Source: Terrisporobacter glycolicus ATCC 14880 = DSM 1288 (GTDB lineage Bacteria > Bacillota > Clostridia > Peptostreptococcales > Peptostreptococcaceae). From it: a stretch of DNA of 64,000 bases. The stretch covers positions 1,116,001-1,180,000 of the forward strand of contig NZ_CP117523.1 of the NCBI RefSeq assembly GCF_036812735.1, written 5' to 3'. The notes beneath the pieces are model-generated. The model saw only the letters and a program-made list of their open reading frames with translations, was not told where the DNA came from and ran no database searches. Position numbers and translations under genes: made by a program. Positions 27,454 through 37,402 of this stretch are shown here, piece by piece (the first letter of the stretch is position 1; each line of letters begins with the position of its first letter).

Positions 27454-28272
27454 ATGAAAAAGTCAGACATATTAACTCCTATTGGTTTTTTATTTGTATT
27501 AGCTGTGCTATTCTTTGGAATAGCACAAGATAAAGCAGGGATAGGGGCATTTATAGATATGCCATCCTTTGTTATAACAGTAGGAGGTTCATTTGCTGCA
27601 GTATTAATTACATTCTCGTTAGACGATCTAAAGCAGATTCCAGGGTCAATAAAAGTAGCTATGCAGATAAATAGAACTAATAAGGTGGATTTAGTTAGTC
27701 AATTTAAGGAATTATCTAGAAAAGCTAGAAAAGATGGTTTATTGTCAATTGAAGATGATGTTGAAGAGATAGAAAATGAATTTATGAAAAATGGATTAGA
27801 GCTTGTTATTGATGGTTTGGATATTGAAAGTATAGAAGAAATACTAGAAAATCAGATTAATATATTTGAAAGCAAATACGAAAATAGTTCTAAAATATTT
27901 AAATTATGGGGTTCTTTTGCACCAGCTATGGGAATGGTTGGTACGTTAATTGGTCTTATACAAATGCTTGCAGGAGGACTTAATGATGCAACAACTATAT
28001 CATCAGGAATGGCAAAAGCATTAATAACAACTTTTTACGGAACAATACTTGCAAATACAATCCTTAATCCAATAGGATATAATATACAAAATAAGTGTGA
28101 AAAAGATGTTCAGCTTATGGAAATGATGATTTGCGGAATAGGAAGCCTTCAAAACGGTGAAAGTTCAAGAGTCATTGAAGAAAAATTATTAACATATTTA
28201 AGTGATTCAGAAAAGAAAAATTACTTTACAAGAGAAGTTGACGATAGTGAGGTAGATGGAGATGTCGCGTAA
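27454..28272 (+). CDS. motA: Flagellar motor stator protein MotA
   Basis: Proton (or sodium) channel component of the stator. It has four membrane segments, two near residues 7-25 and 35-56 and two after 150 (FAPAMGMVGTLIGLIQMLAG and ALITTFYGTILANTILNPIG). The cytoplasmic loop between them is charged. Length is 272 residues. RBS GAGGAGG. It overlaps motB. Confidence 0.96.
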   Translation: MKKSDILTPIGFLFVLAVLFFGIAQDKAGIGAFIDMPSFVITVGGSFAAVLITFSLDDLKQIPGSIKVAMQINRTNKVDLVSQFKELSRKARKDGLLSIEDDVEEIENEFMKNGLELVIDGLDIESIEEILENQINIFESKYENSSKIFKLWGSFAPAMGMVGTLIGLIQMLAGGLNDATTISSGMAKALITTFYGTILANTILNPIGYNIQNKCEKDVQLMEMMICGIGSLQNGESSRVIEEKLLTYLSDSEKKNYFTREVDDSEVDGDVA

Positions 28273-28966
28273 GAAAAAAAAAGGTGATGATATAAACCCT
28301 AATGCGTGGTTGGATACATATGCAGATACAATAACACTCCTTCTTACATTTTTTATATTGCTATATTCAATGTCATCTGTTGATTCTAAAAAGTTAAATG
28401 AATTATCAAATGCATTGCAAAGGTCTTTAAGAGGTGATGTTAAAGTAGAAGAACTATCAGATATTAAAGAAATAGCTACTAAGAATGAAAAAAGCACAGA
28501 ACAAATACAAGAAGATTTGGTTAAAAAGTTAAATGAAACAATTGAAGCAAATTCCTTTACTGACGTTATCAAAGTTAGAGATGAAGATAGGGGCGTTGTA
28601 CTTCAACTAGATGAAACAATACTATTTGATCCTGGTAAAGCAGATTTGAAGAAAAAAAGTCAAAATGTATTAAATATGGTTACAAAAATTGTTAAGGATC
28701 TACCAAATGATGTATTAATTGAAGGAAATACAGATGATGTGCCTATGTTTAACAAAGAGTTTCAATCAAACTGGGAGTTATCAACTGCAAGAGCTGTTAG
28801 TGTTGTAAAGTATTTTGTTTCAACTAAAAATTTAGATCCAACAAGATTTTCGGTTAAAGGATATGGTGAGTATAAGCCATTGGTAGAGAATGATTCCACA
28901 AAAAATCGAATGATAAATAGAAGAGTTGATATATTAATTGTTAAGGAACAGCAAAAGGAGAAATAA
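28262..28966 (+). CDS. motB: Flagellar motor stator protein MotB
   Basis: Peptidoglycan-anchored stator. One membrane segment carries the essential Asp22 in WLDTYADTITLLLTFFIL. The OmpA-like domain has VLIEGNTDDVPM and NWELSTARAVSVVKYF. The start is set at the ATG at 28262, giving the usual basic MSRKKKK N-terminus; an ATG six bases earlier is possible. It overlaps motA by 11 bases. fliL, commonly next, is missing. Confidence 0.94.
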   Translation: MSRKKKKGDDINPNAWLDTYADTITLLLTFFILLYSMSSVDSKKLNELSNALQRSLRGDVKVEELSDIKEIATKNEKSTEQIQEDLVKKLNETIEANSFTDVIKVRDEDRGVVLQLDETILFDPGKADLKKKSQNVLNMVTKIVKDLPNDVLIEGNTDDVPMFNKEFQSNWELSTARAVSVVKYFVSTKNLDPTRFSVKGYGEYKPLVENDSTKNRMINRRVDILIVKEQQKEK

Positions 28967-28967
28967 A

Positions 28968-29360
28968 ATGGACAATATACTAAAATACATTATAAATTTA
29001 ATAGTATTTGTACCTTTCACCATTGCTTTAATAATAATAACTATAAGACTCAGCAAATCAAGCATTAATGGATTAGCAAAAAACAAATACATAAAAGTTT
29101 TAGAAAGAACAAACTTAAATAAAGATACCGAGGTGTATGTTATAAAAGTCGGTGATGAAGGTTGTGTTGTAATCTCATCATCGACTAAAACAGATAAAAT
29201 AAAAGAACTTACAAGTCATCAAATAGAAGAAATAGAAAGAAAACAAGAAGAAGTTAAAATTAATAATAGAAATAATATAGATTTAAAATTAAAAGACATA
29301 AAAAAATTTAGGTTAAAGGAGATAAAAAATGAACGAAATAATACAAATGATTTCAAATAA
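28968..29360 (+). CDS. fliO: Flagellar biosynthesis protein FliO (FliZ-type)
   Basis: Small single-span membrane protein that helps assemble FliP. The membrane helix is at about residues 9-28 (NLIVFVPFTIALIIITIRLS). It is followed by the FliO pattern KNKYIKVLERTNLNKDTEVY and VIKVGDEGCVVIS. The C-terminal half is charged. The start is the ATG at 28968 after AAAGGAG. Its 3' end overlaps fliP by 32 bases. It is 130 residues long. Confidence 0.85.
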   Translation: MDNILKYIINLIVFVPFTIALIIITIRLSKSSINGLAKNKYIKVLERTNLNKDTEVYVIKVGDEGCVVISSSTKTDKIKELTSHQIEEIERKQEEVKINNRNNIDLKLKDIKKFRLKEIKNERNNTNDFK

Positions 29361-29997
29361 TCAACAAGAACTTACTCCTTTAATAGAGCTATTTATTGTT
29401 TTAACACTTATGATGTTTCTACCAACAATGGTGTTTATGATGACGAGTTTTATAAGAATCATCATTACATTCTCATTTATTAAATCGGCTTTAGGTGCTA
29501 CACAATCTATTCCAAATCAAATATTAATTGGAATAGCATTGTCATTAACAATTTTTATTATGGCTCCTACAATAAACTCCATAAATAATGAAGCCATTAA
29601 ACCCTATATGAATGAAGAAATAAAATTTGATGAGGCAGTAGAAAAGGCACAAGTTCCTATTAAAAAATTCTTGCTAAATCAAACAAGAGAAGATGATTTA
29701 AAACTATTTATAGAAAGTGCTGATATAGATAAAACTAATTTAAATAGAGAAAATGTACCGCTTAGTGTATTAGTACCAGCATTTGCAATAAGTGAATTAA
29801 AAACTGCTTTTCAGATAGGTTTTTTAGTTTATTTACCATTTTTACTAATAGACTTAGTAGTTTCAAGTACCCTAATGTCTATGGGTATGTTCATGCTTCC
29901 GCCAGCTATGATATCTTTGCCATTTAAATTATTGTTATTTATTATGGTAGATGGTTGGAATTTATTGATTAAATCTTTGTTATTAAGTTTCAAATAG
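29329..29997 (+). CDS. fliP: Export gate protein FliP
   Basis: Core of the flagellar type III export channel. Membrane segments contain MFLPTMVFMMTSFIRIIITF and the C-terminal MSMGMFMLPPAMISLPFKLL block typical of FliP. At 222 residues it lacks a long signal peptide, and the first hydrophobic helix serves as anchor. RBS AAAGGAG. Confidence 0.96.
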   Translation: MNEIIQMISNNQQELTPLIELFIVLTLMMFLPTMVFMMTSFIRIIITFSFIKSALGATQSIPNQILIGIALSLTIFIMAPTINSINNEAIKPYMNEEIKFDEAVEKAQVPIKKFLLNQTREDDLKLFIESADIDKTNLNRENVPLSVLVPAFAISELKTAFQIGFLVYLPFLLIDLVVSSTLMSMGMFMLPPAMISLPFKLLLFIMVDGWNLLIKSLLLSFK

Positions 29998-30013
29998 TTA
30001 GGAGGAAAGTAGT

Positions 30014-30283
30014 ATGTCAGAGAATATGGTAATGAGTATAGTAAAAGAAGCATTATATACAAGTATGTTAGTTGGGGGACCTATTTTAATTTTATCATTG
30101 TTAGTTGGTTTGCTTGTAAGTATATTTCAAGCAACAACACAAATTCAGGAGCAAACATTAACATTTGTTCCAAAGGTAATAGTAATAGCATTAACATTGG
30201 CACTAGGTGGAAACTGGATGCTAAATGAGATTATTAAATTTACCACTAAAATCATGAATATGATAGCTGTTATAAAGGGGTAA
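30014..30283 (+). CDS. fliQ: Export gate protein FliQ
   Basis: An 89-residue protein with two membrane segments. It carries the family pattern GGPILILSLLVGLLVSIFQA followed by TTQIQEQTLTFVPKVI. It lies between fliP and the FliR-FlhB fusion. RBS AGGAGG. Confidence 0.96.
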   Translation: MSENMVMSIVKEALYTSMLVGGPILILSLLVGLLVSIFQATTQIQEQTLTFVPKVIVIALTLALGGNWMLNEIIKFTTKIMNMIAVIKG

Positions 30284-30286
30284 AAA

Positions 30287-32119
30287 ATGTTATTCATATT
30301 TATTAGAGTAATAACATTTTTTTCTTCTCTTAATATTTTATTTCCATCGGGAACCCCAAAGGCTTTTAAAGTATGCTTTTCAATATTAATGTCTATTATA
30401 ATATCCTATGGCGTTAATATTGATGTAAATGTGCTTACTACATTTGACTTAATTAAATTAGTAGCTATGGAAACTGTAAATGGGTTACTTTTAGGTTATA
30501 TAACAAATTTATGTTTTAATAGCTTGAAAATAGCGGGTAGTTTAATAGATCAACAAATAGGTTTATCAATGAGTAGTATATACGACCCAAATACTAAAGA
30601 ACAAGCAACTTTGATAGAAAATCTTATGTATTGGATGGGAATAATTATATTTTTTAGTATGAATGGTCATCACAAATTAATAATAGGCATACAGGAAAGT
30701 TTTCATTTGATAGAAATAGGTGAAAATTTAATACAAAATAATTTTTATTATATTGTACATGTATTTGTACAGTGCTTTACTATAGGATTTAAAATTGCGG
30801 TTCCTGTTATATTATCACTTATATTTACAGATTTAATAATGGGACTTATATCAAGAAGTGTGCCTCAATTAAATGTAATGATAATAGGTATGCCTTTAAA
30901 AATGCTAGTGGGTGTAGTTTTCTTTATGATAGCACTCCCATTTATAATAACAGAAATACATAATTTATTGAATAAAATACCAGATATACTAGATGGAACC
31001 TTAAGCATGGTAAATAATGATATGATGACCTCACTTGGACCAGTAGGTATAGTCTTATCAATGGGTGATGACAAAACAGAAGAACCCACAGCAAAGAAAA
31101 AAAGAGATGCTAGAAAAAAAGGTAATATTGCAAAAAGTAAAGAGGTAACAACGGCTATAACTTTAGTAGCTATGTTAATGATAATTTTTACTATGTCTGA
31201 CTATATAATATTAGAAATTAAAAATTTTATGATTAATTTACTTAGCAGTAGTTTTAGTATGAACTTTGAAGGTGGAGTAATATTAAATTCACTTGGAAGT
31301 AAGATTTTACTTTCATTTATGAAAATATTTTTACCAATTGGATTTATCATAATGATATTTGGTGTAATAGGAAACCTTATTCAATCGGGTATGCTATTTA
31401 CAGGAGAAGGACTTAAACCACAATTTTCAAAGTTGAATCCAATAAACGGCTTTAAAAATATGTTTTCTCTTAAAGCTTTAGGCACTTTAGTTAAAAGTAT
31501 AGCTATTATAGGAATATTATTATACATTGGTTATTCTTTTATGAGCAAAAACTTTGAAGGAATTATGAAAAGTGCGGATATTTATCTTCCATATCTTTTA
31601 AATACCATAATTGAACTTATAAAATCGTTACTTGGGAAAATATGTTTAGCTGTTGTCTTAATAGCAATAGCTGATTATGCATATCAACGATTTACACATA
31701 ATAAAGAGTTGAAAATGACTAAACAAGAAGTAAAAGAAGAATATAAACAGATGGAGGGAGACCCTCAAGTAAAAGGTAAAATAAAACAAAAACAAAGAGA
31801 ACTCTCTAATAGTAGAATGATGCAAGCAGTACCTAGCGCGACAGTTATTGTAACAAATCCTACTCATATATCAATAGCAATCAAATATGAAAAAGGAATA
31901 GATTCTACTCCAATAGTAGTTGCAAAGGGTGCAGATATTGTAGCATTTAAGATAAGAGAAGTTGCGAAAGAACATGATATACCAATTATTGAAAATAAAC
32001 CACTTGCAAGACTTATATATAAAGAGGTTGATATAGATAAGGAAATACCAGAAGAAATGTATCAAGCAGTGGCAGAAGTATTGGTGGCAGTTTATAAAAT
32101 TAAAAACAAATATAAATAG
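30287..32119 (+). CDS. flhB: FliR-FlhB fusion, export gate and specificity switch
   Basis: A single 610-residue chain. Residues 1-~250 match FliR (FPSGTPKAFKVCFSILMSII and GSLIDQQIGLSMSSIYDPNT). From about 260 FlhB follows, with DDKTEEPTAKKKRDARKKGN and the autocleavage motif Asn524-Pro-Thr-His527, then ISIAIKYEKG. Four membrane helices belong to FlhB. The fusion is known in C. difficile and related clostridia; there is no stop or frameshift at the junction. It comes three bases after fliQ. Confidence 0.95.
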   Translation: MLFIFIRVITFFSSLNILFPSGTPKAFKVCFSILMSIIISYGVNIDVNVLTTFDLIKLVAMETVNGLLLGYITNLCFNSLKIAGSLIDQQIGLSMSSIYDPNTKEQATLIENLMYWMGIIIFFSMNGHHKLIIGIQESFHLIEIGENLIQNNFYYIVHVFVQCFTIGFKIAVPVILSLIFTDLIMGLISRSVPQLNVMIIGMPLKMLVGVVFFMIALPFIITEIHNLLNKIPDILDGTLSMVNNDMMTSLGPVGIVLSMGDDKTEEPTAKKKRDARKKGNIAKSKEVTTAITLVAMLMIIFTMSDYIILEIKNFMINLLSSSFSMNFEGGVILNSLGSKILLSFMKIFLPIGFIIMIFGVIGNLIQSGMLFTGEGLKPQFSKLNPINGFKNMFSLKALGTLVKSIAIIGILLYIGYSFMSKNFEGIMKSADIYLPYLLNTIIELIKSLLGKICLAVVLIAIADYAYQRFTHNKELKMTKQEVKEEYKQMEGDPQVKGKIKQKQRELSNSRMMQAVPSATVIVTNPTHISIAIKYEKGIDSTPIVVAKGADIVAFKIREVAKEHDIPIIENKPLARLIYKEVDIDKEIPEEMYQAVAEVLVAVYKIKNKYK

Positions 32120-32141
32120 TTAATAAAGAGGTTAAAAATAG

Positions 32142-34196
32142 ATGGAAAAATTAGATTATAAAAAACGATTTGACGTAATAGTTGGATTTGGAATAATTGG
32201 TATTGTTTTAATGATAATAATACCTTTACCGACATTTTTATTAGATATAATGCTAGCAATAAATATATCATTTGCAGTATTAATATTACTATTAACTCTT
32301 TTATCGACTGATATATTACAACTATCAATATTTCCAACAATATTGCTTGTTACCACACTATTTAGAATAGCTCTAAATATATCGTCAACAAGATTAATAT
32401 TAGGGGAAGGTTATGCAGGAAATATAATAGAGGCCTTTGGTAGTTTCGTTGTTGGGGGAAATTATGTTGTAGGAGTAATTATATTCTTGATTATAGTAAT
32501 TATCCAAATGGTAGTTATAACTAGTGGATCAAGTAGAGTATCAGAAGTTTCTGCAAGATTTACACTGGATGCAATGCCAGGTAAACAAATGAGTATAGAT
32601 GCAGACTTAAATGCTGGAATGATAGATGAGAAGACAGCAAGAGAAAGAAGAAGAAAACTACAACAGGAAGCAGGATTTTATGGAGCTATGGATGGGGCTT
32701 CAAAATTCGTAAAAGGTGATGCAATAGCTGGAATAATTATAACTTTAATAAATGTACTTGCAGGTATGGTAATAGGAGTTATAATGCTAGACATGAGTTT
32801 TTCAGATGCGGTTCAGACATATATAAGACTTACAATCGGTGATGGACTTGTGAGTCAAATACCAGCATTATTGATATCTGTTTCGGCAGGTATATTAGTT
32901 ACGAGAGCTGATAGTGATGAAAACTTTGTTAATTTATTTGGAAAACAGTTAATGTCTATTCCGAAAGCTATAGCCATGACGGGAGCAGTATTAATCGTAA
33001 TGGGATTCATTCCAGGACTTCCTAAGTTATCATTTTTCACTTTAGGATTAGGAGCAATTTTAATTGCCTTCTTATTAAATAAAGAGGAAAAAGAAAATCA
33101 AAGAGAGTTAGAAAATGAAATATTAGAAAAAAATGATGCACCTCCTAATATAGAAAATGCTGAGGATGTATCTAGTTATATAAATGTTGAACCAATTGAA
33201 GTAGAGATTGGGTATGGATTAATACCACTAGTTGATGAAGCTAGTGGAGGTGACTTACTTCAAAGAATTATATCAGTAAGAAAACAATGTGCTATAGATA
33301 TGGGAATAATAGTTCAGCCAATTAGAATAAGAGATAATTTGCAACTTAATCCAAACCAATATAGCATAAAAATTAAAGGAAATGTTGTAGCAATATATGA
33401 TTTAATGCCTAATATGTTACTTTGTATGAATCCTATGGGACTTGCTATGGATATTGATGGTATACAAACTAAAGAACCAACATTTGGAATTGATGCATTG
33501 TGGATAAAAAAAGAAAAGGCAGAAGAAGCAGAATTGTGTGGATTTACTATTGTTGATCCAACTACCATATTGGTAACTCATTTACTTGAAATAATAAAAG
33601 GTAAATCTCATGAGTTGGTTGGAAGACAAGAAGTGAAAGAGATAATAGATGTAACTAAAGAAAGATATAGTGCAGTTGTAGATGAATTAATACCAGACTT
33701 GTTGACTTTAGGTGAAGTTCAAAAAGTATTCCAAAACTTGCTCAGAGAAAAAGTAGCTATTAAGGATAGGGTTACAATCCTAGAAACACTTGCAGATCAT
33801 GCAAGAAATACTCGTGATATAGAGCTTTTAACAGAATATGTAAGAATGGCAATGAGTAGAAGTATATGTTCAGATTTAGTGGATGAAAATAATTCTATGA
33901 CAGTTGCAACATTATCTTTAGAATTAGAAAACATGATCAGTAATAATTTACAAAGGTCAGTAAATGGAACTTATCCAGCAATTGATCCAGATACGACAAA
34001 TTATATATTTAAAAATATACAGAATATAACTGAAGATATAAGCTTCAATAATAGACCTATATTATTAGTATCTCCAAAAATAAGGGCACCATTTAGAAAA
34101 TTAATAGAAATGGTATTTCCAAACGTAGTAATTTTATCACTTAATGAAGTACCAAGTGATATACAGATAAAATCTCAAGGAGTAGTTTGTATATAG
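32142..34196 (+). CDS. flhA: Export gate protein FlhA
   Basis: Largest gate component and docking platform for chaperones. The N-terminal membrane region includes the conserved FIPEP-like cytoplasmic loop with SEVSARFTLDAMPGKQMSID and ADLNAGMIDEKTARERR. The C-terminal cytosolic domain begins after about residue 320. Length is 684 residues. The gene is followed directly by the sigma factor; flhF and flhG, which usually lie between, are absent. Confidence 0.96.
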   Translation: MEKLDYKKRFDVIVGFGIIGIVLMIIIPLPTFLLDIMLAINISFAVLILLLTLLSTDILQLSIFPTILLVTTLFRIALNISSTRLILGEGYAGNIIEAFGSFVVGGNYVVGVIIFLIIVIIQMVVITSGSSRVSEVSARFTLDAMPGKQMSIDADLNAGMIDEKTARERRRKLQQEAGFYGAMDGASKFVKGDAIAGIIITLINVLAGMVIGVIMLDMSFSDAVQTYIRLTIGDGLVSQIPALLISVSAGILVTRADSDENFVNLFGKQLMSIPKAIAMTGAVLIVMGFIPGLPKLSFFTLGLGAILIAFLLNKEEKENQRELENEILEKNDAPPNIENAEDVSSYINVEPIEVEIGYGLIPLVDEASGGDLLQRIISVRKQCAIDMGIIVQPIRIRDNLQLNPNQYSIKIKGNVVAIYDLMPNMLLCMNPMGLAMDIDGIQTKEPTFGIDALWIKKEKAEEAELCGFTIVDPTTILVTHLLEIIKGKSHELVGRQEVKEIIDVTKERYSAVVDELIPDLLTLGEVQKVFQNLLREKVAIKDRVTILETLADHARNTRDIELLTEYVRMAMSRSICSDLVDENNSMTVATLSLELENMISNNLQRSVNGTYPAIDPDTTNYIFKNIQNITEDISFNNRPILLVSPKIRAPFRKLIEMVFPNVVILSLNEVPSDIQIKSQGVVCI

Positions 34197-34214
34197 TTAA
34201 GGGGGGAATATATA

Positions 34215-34928
34215 GTGGAGACACATGAACAAGAAGAACTTATTGTAAGTAATATGTCTCTTGTGAGGCATATAGCATCAAAATACTACACAAATAGAAT
34301 TGGAATGGAATATGAAGATTTAGTAAGTTATGGAGTCATGGGGTTAATTGATGCAAGTACAAAGTTCGATAAAAACAGAGGTGTAAAATTTTCAACATTT
34401 GCATCTATTAGAATTTCATCATATATAATTGATGAAATAAGAAGGCATTCCCCTATTTCTAGAACTTACACAAGTAAAATAAAAGAATATAATAAATGTG
34501 TTGAGGATTTACAAAATACCTACTATAGGCAACCTAGTTTGGAAGAAATATCAAAATATATGGATATATCTATAAAAGAGGCAAATGACATAAAATTAAA
34601 GATGATGAATAGAAGTAATGTATCTTTAGACGGAGTCATATATGAAGATGAAAGTGAAGTTAAACTTATAGATACAATAAAAGAAAAAGAAGAACAATCA
34701 CCTAGTGCTATTATTGAAAAACAAGAACTTCAAGAAGTAATGTCAAAGGCAATAGATAATTTGAAAGAAAAGGATAAATTAGTATTATCACTTTATTATT
34801 ATGAAGAGATGACATTAAAAGAAATTGGACTAGTATTAGGTGTATCAGAATCAAGAGTATCTCAGTTAAATACAAGGGCAATCTCAAATCTAAGAGCAGA
34901 GATGAAAAGAATAAAATATATAGACTAA
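34215..34928 (+). CDS. fliA: Flagellar sigma factor sigma-D (sigma-28)
   Basis: Directs RNA polymerase to late flagellar and chemotaxis promoters (TAAA-N15-xCCGTATA in this window). Region 2 has YEDLVSYGVMGLIDASTKFD followed by KNRGVKFSTFASIRISSYII. Region 4 has LKEIGLVLGVSESRVSQLNT. Length is 237 residues. It starts with GTG after a GGGGGG RBS. Its antagonist FlgM is encoded at 2923-3198. Because it lies in the riboswitch operon, c-di-GMP should indirectly control the whole late regulon. Confidence 0.95.
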   Translation: METHEQEELIVSNMSLVRHIASKYYTNRIGMEYEDLVSYGVMGLIDASTKFDKNRGVKFSTFASIRISSYIIDEIRRHSPISRTYTSKIKEYNKCVEDLQNTYYRQPSLEEISKYMDISIKEANDIKLKMMNRSNVSLDGVIYEDESEVKLIDTIKEKEEQSPSAIIEKQELQEVMSKAIDNLKEKDKLVLSLYYYEEMTLKEIGLVLGVSESRVSQLNTRAISNLRAEMKRIKYID

Positions 34929-34940
34929 GAAGGGGAAAAT

Positions 34941-35711
34941 ATGTTAAGAGGATTATATACATCAGTATCATCAATGTTAACACTTCAATCTAGGCAAGGT
35001 ATTATCACTAATAATTTAGCTAATATAAACACTACAGGATACAAACAAGAAACTTTGCTTGGTAAGAGCTTTGATGAAGTTATGCTATCAAATAATGATA
35101 ATTACAAAAATGGAAAAGCAAATAGGCAGACATTAGGAAACATGAGTTTTGGTGTGAGAATTGATGATACATTTACTAATTATAGCCAAGGTACTAATGT
35201 TTCAACGGAAAATAATATGGATTTTGCAATAGAGGGTAATGGCTTTTTTGAAGTTATGGATAATCAAAATAATAGGTATTATACAAGAAATGGTGATTTT
35301 AGTGTTGATGCACAGGGATATTTAATAACAAGTTCAGGTCATTATGTTTTAGGAGTTAATAATGCAACTGGAGCTACAGAGCGTATCAATGTAGGTAATG
35401 ATAGTATGTCTGTTAGTTCAGATAATAGAATTAATATTAATGGTCAAGAAAGATATAGATTTAGAGTAGTTGATTTTCAAAACTATGATAAATTAGAAAA
35501 GATTGGAAATGGAGTTTATAAAGGTGCAAACCCAACTAATGCGACAAACTTTAATGTAAAGCAAGGTTACTTAGAAAGTTCAAATGTAGACTCTATAAAT
35601 TCAGCAGCTTTGCTTATGGAAACTGTTAATGAATTTGAAGCCAATCAAAAAGTAGTGCAGGCAATGGATTCTATACTATATAAAATAGCTAATGAAATAG
35701 GAAGAGTATAA
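34941..35711 (+). CDS. Flagellar rod/basal-body protein (FlgF/FlgG family, first copy)
   Basis: Distal or proximal rod protein. The N-terminus is MLRGLYTSVSSMLTLQSRQG followed by IITNNLANINTTGYKQE. The middle DFAIEGNGFFEVMDNQNNRY and the C-terminal SSNVDSINSAALLMETVNEF are typical of FlgF/FlgG. At 256 residues it is one of two consecutive homologues, and by analogy this one serves as FlgF (FlhO). Confidence 0.9.
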   Translation: MLRGLYTSVSSMLTLQSRQGIITNNLANINTTGYKQETLLGKSFDEVMLSNNDNYKNGKANRQTLGNMSFGVRIDDTFTNYSQGTNVSTENNMDFAIEGNGFFEVMDNQNNRYYTRNGDFSVDAQGYLITSSGHYVLGVNNATGATERINVGNDSMSVSSDNRININGQERYRFRVVDFQNYDKLEKIGNGVYKGANPTNATNFNVKQGYLESSNVDSINSAALLMETVNEFEANQKVVQAMDSILYKIANEIGRV

Positions 35712-35728
35712 GATATGGGGGAAAGAAT

Positions 35729-36490
35729 ATGTACAATATATTACGTACTAGCACATCTGGCATGATTGCAAATCAAGAAAAAATAAATATTGCATCTAAT
35801 AATATAGTAAATTCCCAAACAACAGGTTATAAAAAATTAGATGTAGGATTTTTAGATTTATATACGAAATCTTTAGAGAGTGACTATAATCCTCATAGTT
35901 CAAATGGTAGTTTGACTGGCACAGGAACAAAAATAGCAGAAGCAACTAGAAATATGGTTCAAGGATCTTTGAAAAATACTGGTATAGATACTAATTTAGC
36001 AATAGATGGAGAAGGGTATTTTTGTGTTATTAGACCTGATGGAAGTCATTGCCTTACGAGAAATGGAGATTTTAGTTTAGATGCAAATGGAACTTTAGTG
36101 GATGCAAATGGGAATAGAGTAGATATTACTTACACTAATGGATACAATAGAGGAAATGTTGATTTATCAGATGGTAAATTAAATATAAATAAAGAAGGAC
36201 AAATATACCTAGACGACAAAATGGTAGGAAGAATTAATTTATATGTTACAGAGGGTACAAATGATTTGATTTCAGTTGGTGATAGTTTATTTGCTTTAAA
36301 AGAGGGAGCAAATATGCATGCATATAAGGAAGCAGATATTAGACAGGGACATGTTGAAATGTCTAATGTAAACTTATCAAGTGAAATGACTGACTTAATT
36401 ACGGTACAAAGAGCCTTTCAATTTAATAGTAAAGGTATACAAGCTGTAGATGAGATGTGGGGCATGATTAATAATCTTCAATCAAGATAA
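35729..36490 (+). CDS. flgG: Flagellar rod protein (FlgG-like, second copy)
   Basis: A 253-residue paralogue of the previous gene. It has IASNNIVNSQTTGYKKLDVG at the N-terminus, TNLAIDGEGYFCVIRPDGSH in the middle and HVEMSNVNLSSEMTDLITVQ at the C-terminus. The C-terminal EMSNV element favours FlgG (distal rod). RBS GGGG. It is followed by fliM. Confidence 0.88.
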   Translation: MYNILRTSTSGMIANQEKINIASNNIVNSQTTGYKKLDVGFLDLYTKSLESDYNPHSSNGSLTGTGTKIAEATRNMVQGSLKNTGIDTNLAIDGEGYFCVIRPDGSHCLTRNGDFSLDANGTLVDANGNRVDITYTNGYNRGNVDLSDGKLNINKEGQIYLDDKMVGRINLYVTEGTNDLISVGDSLFALKEGANMHAYKEADIRQGHVEMSNVNLSSEMTDLITVQRAFQFNSKGIQAVDEMWGMINNLQSR

Positions 36491-36511
36491 GAAAGGTAAA
36501 AGGATAATACT

Positions 36512-37399
36512 ATGGTACAGGATATAAAAAAATATGATTTTAAAAAACCTCAAAGATATTCTTCCGACAATATGAGATTCGTATCTGTTATCGCAGAGGA
36601 ATTTTGTAAAAATATTAATATATTTTTGAATTATGAATTAAAACAAAAAGATATAGTTTGTAAGGTAGAAAAGATAGAACAAACAAACTATGAAGAATTT
36701 ACAAATATGGTAACTTCTGATTCTGTTATAGTAGAACATGCAATTCAGCCTTTAGTAAATGGTCTTATATACCAAATAGATAAAGGTATAGCTCTTACTT
36801 TTATAGATTGTATGTTAGGTGGAGATGGTAATTTTGATGATTATACAAGAGAGCTTACAGAAATTGATAAGCAGCTAATTCATCATGCCAGTGAAAATTT
36901 TTTAACAAAGCTTCATGTGGTTGAAGGTTGTGAATACAGAGAAGTATTAGAAGTTCACTTAAACCTTGGATCTAGCAAAAAATATCCAGTAAGTGAGTCA
37001 GTATTAATTGCTCATATGAAAATGATACATGACAATAAAGAAGTAGGAAAAATGAGATTTTGTAAGCCATATAGCTGTATGGAGCCAATATTACCACAAT
37101 TAGAAACAAAAAAACTTTTTAAAAGTAAAAATATCGATTATGACTTTGAATTTACAAATGCAATATATAACAATGTTTATGCTGCCAGTACAGATGTTGT
37201 TGCCCTATTAGGTAAAGCAGAGATTAAAGTTCAGGAATTATTAGACCTAAATGTTGGAGATGTAATAAAATTAGATTCAAAAATAGAGGAAGAAATAGAA
37301 CTTTATATTGCAGGATCAAAATCTTTTAAATGTAAACCTGGGCTTATAGAAAATAAAAGAGGTGTAGTGGTTGTAGACAGCATTGGTAAGGAGGAATAA
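36512..37399 (+). CDS. fliM: Motor switch protein FliM
   Basis: C-ring protein that binds CheY-P and controls rotation. It has the CheC-like middle domain (ITALTFIDCMLGGDG-type segment reads IALTFIDCMLGGDGNFDDYT) and a C-terminal SpoA domain (VGDVIKLDSKIEEEIELYIA). The N-terminal CheY-binding EIDALL-type motif of other FliM proteins is not obvious, so CheY binding may use another segment. Length is 295 residues. Confidence 0.92.
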   Translation: MVQDIKKYDFKKPQRYSSDNMRFVSVIAEEFCKNINIFLNYELKQKDIVCKVEKIEQTNYEEFTNMVTSDSVIVEHAIQPLVNGLIYQIDKGIALTFIDCMLGGDGNFDDYTRELTEIDKQLIHHASENFLTKLHVVEGCEYREVLEVHLNLGSSKKYPVSESVLIAHMKMIHDNKEVGKMRFCKPYSCMEPILPQLETKKLFKSKNIDYDFEFTNAIYNNVYAASTDVVALLGKAEIKVQELLDLNVGDVIKLDSKIEEEIELYIAGSKSFKCKPGLIENKRGVVVVDSIGKEE

Positions 37400-37402
37400 A
37401 AT

